DNA from: Anaerolineae bacterium
Lineage (GTDB): Bacteria; Chloroflexota; Anaerolineae; JAFGEY01
DNA length: 17,965 bases
Direction: 5' to 3'
Assembly (NCBI GenBank): GCA_016931365.1
Contig: JAFGEY010000155.1
Location: 1 to 17,965 of the forward strand
The notes under the pieces are model-generated. The model had not been told where the DNA came from. It made no database searches and saw only the letters and a list, made by a program, of their open reading frames with translations. Positions 16,001 to 17,965 of the stretch are shown one piece after another (the stretch's first letter is position 1; each line of letters opens with the position of its first letter). A program made the position numbers and the translations under genes.

Positions 16001-16552
16001 GATGCTGGGCGTGATCACGGCATACCCTGGCATATTCTGCGTTGCGGGGATAATCTGAACTTCTGGCGGGAACTCGGTCACAGACGATTTGTCGGCATCC
16101 TGCCATGCGGCCAACGAAAACGCCGGGCCGCCGACGGCCAGGTTAGGGGCGGTGATCATTGGGCGGGCGATCTCTTGATAGCGCGCCCAGGTGTCTTGCT
16201 GCACGGAATGGGCAGAAAAAGTGGCCCGCACACTGCCGTCCGGCGCGCCGACCTCACCGCCCTTGCCGGGCTGGATCAACGCCTCGGCGGAGGCCGGCGG
16301 CTGATAGTTTTTGCTCACCAGCGGCAAATAGACCTTGTGCGGCATTTGCTGCTGGGCCTTCAAATCCGGCTGCGCCAGAAACGCCGCCCGTCCAAATTCG
16401 ATCTCTACGGTCGGCGATCTGCCGGCCTGCGCTTCTTCTCGCGCATAGACTGGCGTCGAGTGAAACGGCGGGATCAAGGTGATCCCCAGCATTGACGCGA
16501 TGGTCAGCACAACAACGACGTGATGCAAAATCCCTTTGCCCTGGCTGTTCAT
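10052..16552 (-). CDS. Secreted Rhs/YD-repeat giant protein with pseudo-amidase head and lysozyme-like tip
   Basis: The product is 2166 residues. GGGAGG lies 5 nt before the ATG. Residues 7-37 are an N-terminal export signal (VVVVLTIASMLGI..., likely cut after PVYA). KVYLPLVSKNY (73-83) is a linker also seen in the other giant protein. Residues ~100-245 look like a beta-sandwich. Residues ~255-443 follow the Amidase_3 pattern but lack most zinc and catalytic residues. At ~482 (DPVSFSTGNH) the Rhs part begins, with dozens of YD repeats and the core near 1830-1918 (FAYTGQDYDVETGLYHFYARYY, NPVNTNDWLG). The core normally ends at a self-cleavage site, so the tip (1919-2166) may be released. The tip has lysozyme-fold features (YGVPPIAIAIVLELEN, SLGLGNVKVGTAQ). 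It is encoded in AT-rich DNA, unlike the GC-rich core. No immunity gene follows. Expression probably passes an attenuator in the leader. Confidence 0.9.
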   Translation of the reverse strand: MNSQGKGILHHVVVVLTIASMLGITLIPPFHSTPVYAREEAQAGRSPTVEIEFGRAAFLAQPDLKAQQQMPHKVYLPLVSKNYQPPASAEALIQPGKGGEVGAPDGSVRATFSAHSVQQDTWARYQEIARPMITAPNLAVGGPAFSLAAWQDADKSSVTEFPPEVQIIPATQNMPGYAVITPSITVAIYYTDADVWGLDLRSLSLYTRQGPGAAWERVPTAVYQERRMLIAQVEQTGEFVPLAPLSSISAQTRSRLALDPDDDVGSATWPGTGTVREITYNMRLAREVEQRLQDDQCRVDILTTRDSESQRFVARTIRAQMAQNFGVEMFTTLAFNACGANCGANPLWGQFGDGGTLVWSGPDADDSALGNQLLEEMGNLSRPHKWGGTHAVLPYSEFLALPATYAHLETLYLDHRFDMVIIRDDFEYIADATYTAIRKQLEAAGMYCGDPNRPPSYPTPPSAEVLKRWRDLGYQNYQRYGADPVSFSTGNHVVQVRLARVPGRGSLDWDLTLTYNSQDPRSDLLGYGWSFPYNAHAQHYEDDSVSVALWDGRTYHYTANGSGYDAPAGVYDRLEKTAIGWNWITPNDVTLVFSETVGGFGIMTEWRDRSGNALHFSYDLSKQNVWQNGEEVPRPPLTEIRDDAGRKITVQSDDQSRITRLGLWDGRAYTFEYDGEGNLTRINGPDGQLRRFEYDVRHRMTKEWDAEGILFLQSVYDDRDRVIEQVDASRTHSYLAYDVTNRQTTFTDNAGHTEVYDWDTLNRVTGEQDGRGGSVSNVYDADYNLTSRTDANGNTTRYEYDARGNLIARYDPIPAGSTYQTDVTRWAYDARNNVISMTNALGRTWLYEYNSQGNLIRAIAPDGSATRATYNAWGQPTSVTDALTRTTTYQYDTYGNLLKTTYPDGTFSSSTYDAAGRETSYTDANGHTVQFVYDARDNITRITDPKSAASLFEYDGNDLLTRSVDRRGGERLYQYDENLKLVGERDPLGLWTRYGYNALYQRVTMTDTAGHVTRYEYDEAGRLIAVTDPAGGITRYTHDPNGNVIIVTDALGHTSHMIYDANNRLKYQIDPLGHITEYCYDAEDQLVRVIGPRREVTDYTYDALGRLIAVKDPLGNVTRYEHDAVGNRTAVVDPLARRTDTAFDAMNRVAAIQRPDLPPQAGGGGGGSRPTTRFAYDAVGNTLVITSPLGFVTRLEYDANDNTVKVVDPLGGETVYTYDAEDTPVAVIDANGHTVATTYNLAGLPVQTTDALGYTTTMEYDAAYNLVKTINAMGKATTYDYDPLGRLLQTVDPLNHKTTYTRDALGRVTAVTDANAHTTAYDYDALGRLIAVTDPLSGTTRYGYDTVGNLTVITDANAHVTTFDYNFLNQLTLETNPLSHTWQYAYDAAGQLVRRVDAMWQATYYDYDSNGRLVRLHYGAVQPAQPPVTFTYDLEGRETQMCDGLPALSSVEGGCTTHGYDALGRPITTTDWLGRTITRTYDAVGNLAGLTYPNGYAITYTYNANRWLTTFTDPHGDSSLYTHNRLGQVTQIQHANGTRSELEYDAAGRLTGLANLGAGGAAQSAYRYMMDAVGNRVRVVEERAPFNGVGANVALTHTYQYDALDRLIQAATEDPASDTAYAFDPVGNRLSKTGTVLAPDTGVPELPVAPKPEQNAYTYNAANQLTAISGQQSAVGLDYNANGDRIHESEILTDGTTLLTDYRYDREDRLVGVTKTVSGTAAITVTMVATYTYDGYGRRALKEVVGYTSPITPHVSRLTYLYDGLDIIGAQLEVSGTVTETYYYPAPSPVTGLRRPLEMERLPNPAAGFAGDRYWYQSDGLDSVAALTDEGGNLASPFLYDEYGQMLAGKTELQVFAYTGQDYDVETGLYHFYARYYTARDGLWLEQDNYRGETMAPKSLHRFSYVHANPVNTNDWLGYATQGEIDRVKPLVSTIAEIYGVPPIAIAIVLELENKPGVSGGGRCPTGVPNNFCRQVKQYLNAAATIYGTKPHCSGGDCSLGLGNVKVGTAQNIINYFDTNYPGTQMAELITDATLGDLINDIMNTVFVAANLRWAMDIKGYHCPLTFEEIATIAQHHNNASWQSSRSYYNDAYELLQKVYYGGYELQFLDDDSKDSCVLFVCRVNHPSPWLSNILELGKSYAVSSLRRLLSYFENTRRQSGPDQRK
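11275..11301. repeat. Two 13-bp tandem units in the Rhs frame
   Basis: ACGTGAGGCGTGA occurs at 11275-11287 and again at 11289-11301 (period 14). In the protein it gives ITPHVSRLTY, an interruption in the YD pattern just before YLYDGLD. Confidence 0.65.
11531..11558. repeat. Two 14-bp tandem units in the Rhs frame
   Basis: CGCTGACTGCTGAC (11531-11544) is followed by CGCTGATTGCTGTC (11545-11558), two differences. They encode AISGQQSAVG in the protein, unlike the surrounding YD repeats. Confidence 0.65.
12192..12218. repeat. Short repeat inserted in the Rhs frame
   Basis: CCCCCTTCGACGCTGCTCAG followed by GGCAGGC encodes LPALSSVEGG within a YD repeat that otherwise would read CDG...CTTHGYD. The order CCTTCGAC-x-x-x-CTCAGG-CAGG recurs, inverted and degenerate, at 9902-9934. 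Confidence 0.55.
13051..13089. repeat. C-rich palindromic repeat inserted in frame (copy 2)
   Basis: After ACCCCCCTCCAC, the perfect arms CTCCCCCCGC and GCGGGGGGAG (13063-13084) flank TT. It encodes DLPPQAGGGGGGS between two YD repeats of the Rhs protein and matches the 6526-6560 copy in design. Confidence 0.65.
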
Positions 16553-16574
16553 ACAATCCTCCCACTGACCTGGT

Positions 16575-16624
16575 AAACAAAAACGACGCCCAGACCGGCA
16601 TCTAGATGCCAGCCTGAGCGTCGT
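16575..16624 (-). terminator. Strong intrinsic terminator in the Rhs leader (attenuator)
   Basis: On the minus strand ACGACGCUCAGGCUGGCAU pairs without mismatch (G-U pairs included) to the stretch ending GCGUCGU, a 19-bp stem with a CUAG loop (16583-16624). It is followed by UUUUUGUUU (16575-16582 on the plus strand as AACAAAAA plus neighbours). The Rhs RBS (16558-16563) lies 11 nt further on. A terminator directly before an RBS and after a promoter is typical of attenuation. Confidence 0.8.
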
Positions 16625-16652
16625 CCATTCACGATCGCGCTATTACTTCTAC

Positions 16653-16707
16653 ACAAGCCGCTGCTCGCAGACCTCTCCGGTCTCTCACCAGCGCCCCTCC
16701 CGCTTGT
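16653..16707 (-). promoter_or_regulatory. Compact structured leader RNA, unknown family
   Basis: In the minus-strand RNA three helices stack. P1 is ACAAGC/GCUUGU (16702-16707 with 16653-16658). P2 is CGCUG/CAGCG (16689-16693 with 16659-16663). P3 is AGACC/GGUCU (16679-16683 with 16669-16673), closed by the loop GGAGA. A one-sided bulge GGGAGGGG separates P1 and P2, and a symmetric 5x5 internal loop GUGAG/GCGAG separates P2 and P3. The segment AGACCGG of P3 and its loop is also complementary to CCGGUCU in the 3' arm of the downstream terminator, offering an alternative fold. I could not match it to a known riboswitch, T-box or ribosomal-protein leader. It may be a ligand- or protein-binding antiterminator. 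Confidence 0.5.
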
Positions 16708-16732
16708 TTACGATACTTGGTTGTCAGAATAC

Positions 16733-16741
16733 ATTATAACA
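16733..16741 (-). promoter_or_regulatory. Extended -10 promoter of the Rhs gene
   Basis: The minus strand reads TG-T-TATAAT (16733-16741). No good -35 is found at 16-18 nt, consistent with extended -10 promoters. The 12-bp context CATTATAACATA (plus strand) is identical to that of the S1-GAF promoter at 2435-2446. Transcription would start near 16726, giving a ~174-nt leader. Confidence 0.62.
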
Positions 16742-16757
16742 TAAATGCACAAACCTA

Positions 16758-16824
16758 TGTGTAAAATTTGCGTGAAGAACTGGACTGCGAACGCAAAAAG
16801 TGATGGACGAAGCTATTTTACACA
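16758..16824. repeat. Nested inverted repeats between the XRE gene and the Rhs promoter
   Basis: TGTGTAAAA (16758-16766) is inverted at 16816-16824, and the adjacent TTTGCGT (16767-16773) is inverted at 16791-16797. Read on the minus strand the inner hairpin ends in ACGCAAATTTTA, so it may terminate XRE transcription. An operator or recombination site is also possible. The rest of 16743-16891 shows no gene. Confidence 0.45.
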
Positions 16825-16891
16825 CTCAAAGTAAGGCAGGAGTTGGAAAATGGTAAAAAACCAGTAAGAATTGATCGTTATATTTCCTTGT

Positions 16892-17608
16892 TTATCCTAT
16901 TTCCTTTCTTTGTCCCTCAATCTCTGTCCTGTGCTCCTCGCTACAATACGCATCGTGATGGATTCGCACCGGATACAACTGCCAGCAGTATCCATGCCCT
17001 GCCAGGAACTCTCTCAACTGCGTCTCGTGTTCCCACGTCTCGCCATCGCTTAATTCTGGAGTGTCTGTGTATTCGGGAGAAGGCGAAGGAACGATCTCGG
17101 CTTTAAAAAAGTAGCCTGAAAACCCAGATTCTTTGCGCTCAACGTAGAGGTACTTTTTCAAGTCTGTGGAGACCGGGTTTTCCCATTCCTCAAAGAACAC
17201 GATCGGCTCGCGCTGGGGATGAACGTAGTACATTGGCTGGTATTCCATCCGCAACTTGATCCGCCAATAACGATCGATCCATCTTTGCGCAGCGAGCATA
17301 TGATCGACAGACACACGGCTTTCACCGGCCAGATCATCATACCACGCTTCAAGAACACGGCGCATATCTGTAAACTCGGGGATGTCCTGAAGCAAAGTCC
17401 AAGGAGAGATGCCGAGCCCGTTGGCAATCTCGATCAGATCGCTAACCAACATACGGGTCTTTCCCTGCTCAAGTGTAAAAATCTTGTTGTACGACATCCC
17501 GATTTTCTTGGCAAAAACACGTTGCGACACCCCTTTTGCCTCACGCGCTGCCTGTATTCGAGCGCCAATCAGGCTATTCACATCATATGGGTTGGGATTC
17601 GAATCCAT
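16892..17608 (-). CDS. XRE-type HTH transcriptional regulator with a novel C-terminal domain
   Basis: The product is 238 residues. The ATG at 17608 has AAAGG 11 nt upstream. Residues ~13-68 form a Cro/CI-type HTH: IGARIQAAREAKGVSQRVFA, then KKIGMSYNKIFTLEQGKTRM and LIEIANGLGISPWTLLQ. The remaining ~165 residues are unlike the usual peptidase or cupin partners. They are Trp/Tyr-rich (RWIDRYWRIKLRMEYQPMYYV, EEWENP, YLYVERKESGFSGYFF) and end in a His/Cys-containing stretch (HGYCWQLYPVRIHHDAYCSEEH). No motif lets me name an effector. The gene is divergent from an HTH gene on the plus strand and palindromes between them suggest autoregulation. It lies upstream of, and on the same strand as, the Rhs gene, which could be a target. 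Confidence 0.85.
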   Translation of the reverse strand: MDSNPNPYDVNSLIGARIQAAREAKGVSQRVFAKKIGMSYNKIFTLEQGKTRMLVSDLIEIANGLGISPWTLLQDIPEFTDMRRVLEAWYDDLAGESRVSVDHMLAAQRWIDRYWRIKLRMEYQPMYYVHPQREPIVFFEEWENPVSTDLKKYLYVERKESGFSGYFFKAEIVPSPSPEYTDTPELSDGETWEHETQLREFLAGHGYCWQLYPVRIHHDAYCSEEHRTEIEGQRKEIG

Positions 17609-17647
17609 ATTGAAAATACCTTTCTATGCCCAACATACGCTTGCCAC

Positions 17648-17676
17648 TTGACTTACATGACCATGTGTGGTACAAT
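17648..17676 (+). promoter_or_regulatory. Sigma70 promoter of the right-edge HTH gene
   Basis: TTGACT (17648-17653), a 17-nt spacer and TACAAT (17671-17676). It lies 68 nt upstream of the ATG at 17745. Its spacer contains the palindrome ACATG-AC-CATGT. Confidence 0.72.
17655..17666. promoter_or_regulatory. Operator candidate within the promoter spacer
   Basis: ACATGACCATGT: 5-bp perfect arms around AC, placed between the -35 and -10 boxes of the plus-strand promoter. A repressor bound here would block RNA polymerase. Confidence 0.4.
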
Positions 17677-17686
17677 ATCCAAACAA

Positions 17687-17703
17687 GACGGATTATATCC
17701 GTC
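17687..17703. promoter_or_regulatory. Operator candidate in the divergent gap
   Basis: GACGGATTATATCCGTC: 7-bp perfect arms around TAT, just downstream of the plus-strand start point. On the minus strand it contains TATAAT (17692-17697), a possible -10 of the XRE gene, although no good -35 is found for it. Confidence 0.5.
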
Positions 17704-17744
17704 ATATCTGATTTTTAGTGACATATTGTCAGGAGGAAGCTATA

Positions 17745-17965
17745 ATGCGCCACAAAACTACCAAAATGCGCCAACTGGAACAGGTGCACAGCCGGTCCAT
17801 TGTCCATCTTTTGCGCGATCTGTATGCTGAAACCGGTTCAGTAACGGGCATCGCTGAATGCTTGGACATCAGTGTCTCAACGGTCTCGAATTGGTTAGCC
17901 CGTTTTGATATTCCTACTCGGGCTACACTGACACCCGACGAATTCTTGCACTGGGACCAAGCCAA
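17745..17965 (+). CDS. Small helix-turn-helix protein (cut by right edge)
   Basis: The plus frame from the ATG at 17745 stays open to the window end (73 codons). AGGAGGA (17731-17737) is ideally placed 7 nt upstream and a consensus promoter lies at 17648-17676. The N-terminus is basic (MRHKTTKMRQLEQ). Residues ~33-55 read SVTGIAECLDISVSTVSNWLARF, a clear helix-turn-helix of the type that enters DNA with the ISVSTVSNW helix. The C-terminus and any second domain are missing. It is transcribed divergently from the XRE regulator, with which it may form a control pair. Family is not assigned. Confidence 0.82.
   Translation, partial: MRHKTTKMRQLEQVHSRSIVHLLRDLYAETGSVTGIAECLDISVSTVSNWLARFDIPTRATLTPDEFLHWDQA

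Noticed and set aside
17729..17965. Minus-strand frame at the right edge
   Set aside because: Starts with TTG at the edge and is antisense to a plus-strand gene that has a consensus promoter, an ideal RBS and an HTH.

Overview
The window looks like a chromosomal accessory stretch of a Chloroflexota bacterium (Anaerolineae/Caldilinea-like). This is an inference from style, not from a marker gene. The signs are two giant exported proteins that both carry a hydrophobic Y/H-LP-(L/V)-V-x(2)-NY linker, a membrane sensor with stacked GAF domains, CARDB/DUF11-type surface modules, small toxin-antitoxin cassettes, and abundant short palindromic repeats, some of them inside reading frames. No rRNA, tRNA or CRISPR array was seen.

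Layout, left to right. (1) 1-2464, minus strand: a sigma70-type promoter drives a small, apparently truncated S1-domain gene and then a membrane-anchored GAF-GAF-GAF sensor that runs off the left edge. (2) 2546-7410, minus: a hairpin and a 1593-residue exported protein with a glutamine-amidotransferase-like domain, DUF11-like repeats and a C-terminal CARDB domain. (3) 7450-9211, plus: a consensus promoter and a compact antitoxin/toxin run (AF2212-like antitoxin, VapC PIN toxin, HicB, HicA, DUF433 protein), closed by an intrinsic terminator and a duplicated 54-bp tail of hicA. (4) 9244-10026: two direct copies of a ~150-bp multi-hairpin, MITE-like repeat tightly bracket a one-domain GIY-YIG endonuclease gene; two further palindromes follow. 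(5) 10052-16741, minus: a 2166-residue secreted Rhs/YD-repeat protein. It has an N-terminal domain that looks like a catalytically dead Amidase_3 fold and an AT-rich C-terminal tip that looks lysozyme-like, and it is preceded by a ~174-nt leader holding a compact structured RNA and a strong intrinsic terminator just before the RBS. (6) 16892-17965: an XRE-type regulator (minus) divergent from a second HTH protein (plus, cut by the right edge), with palindromic operator candidates between them.

The most interesting parts are the Rhs locus (attenuator-like leader, pseudo-amidase head, peptidoglycan-hydrolase-like tip of different base composition, no visible immunity gene) and the repeat-bracketed GIY-YIG gene. 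In-frame insertions of short palindromic or tandem repeats in both giant genes are a third theme. All domain calls come from reading translated sequence by eye; none was checked by a profile search.
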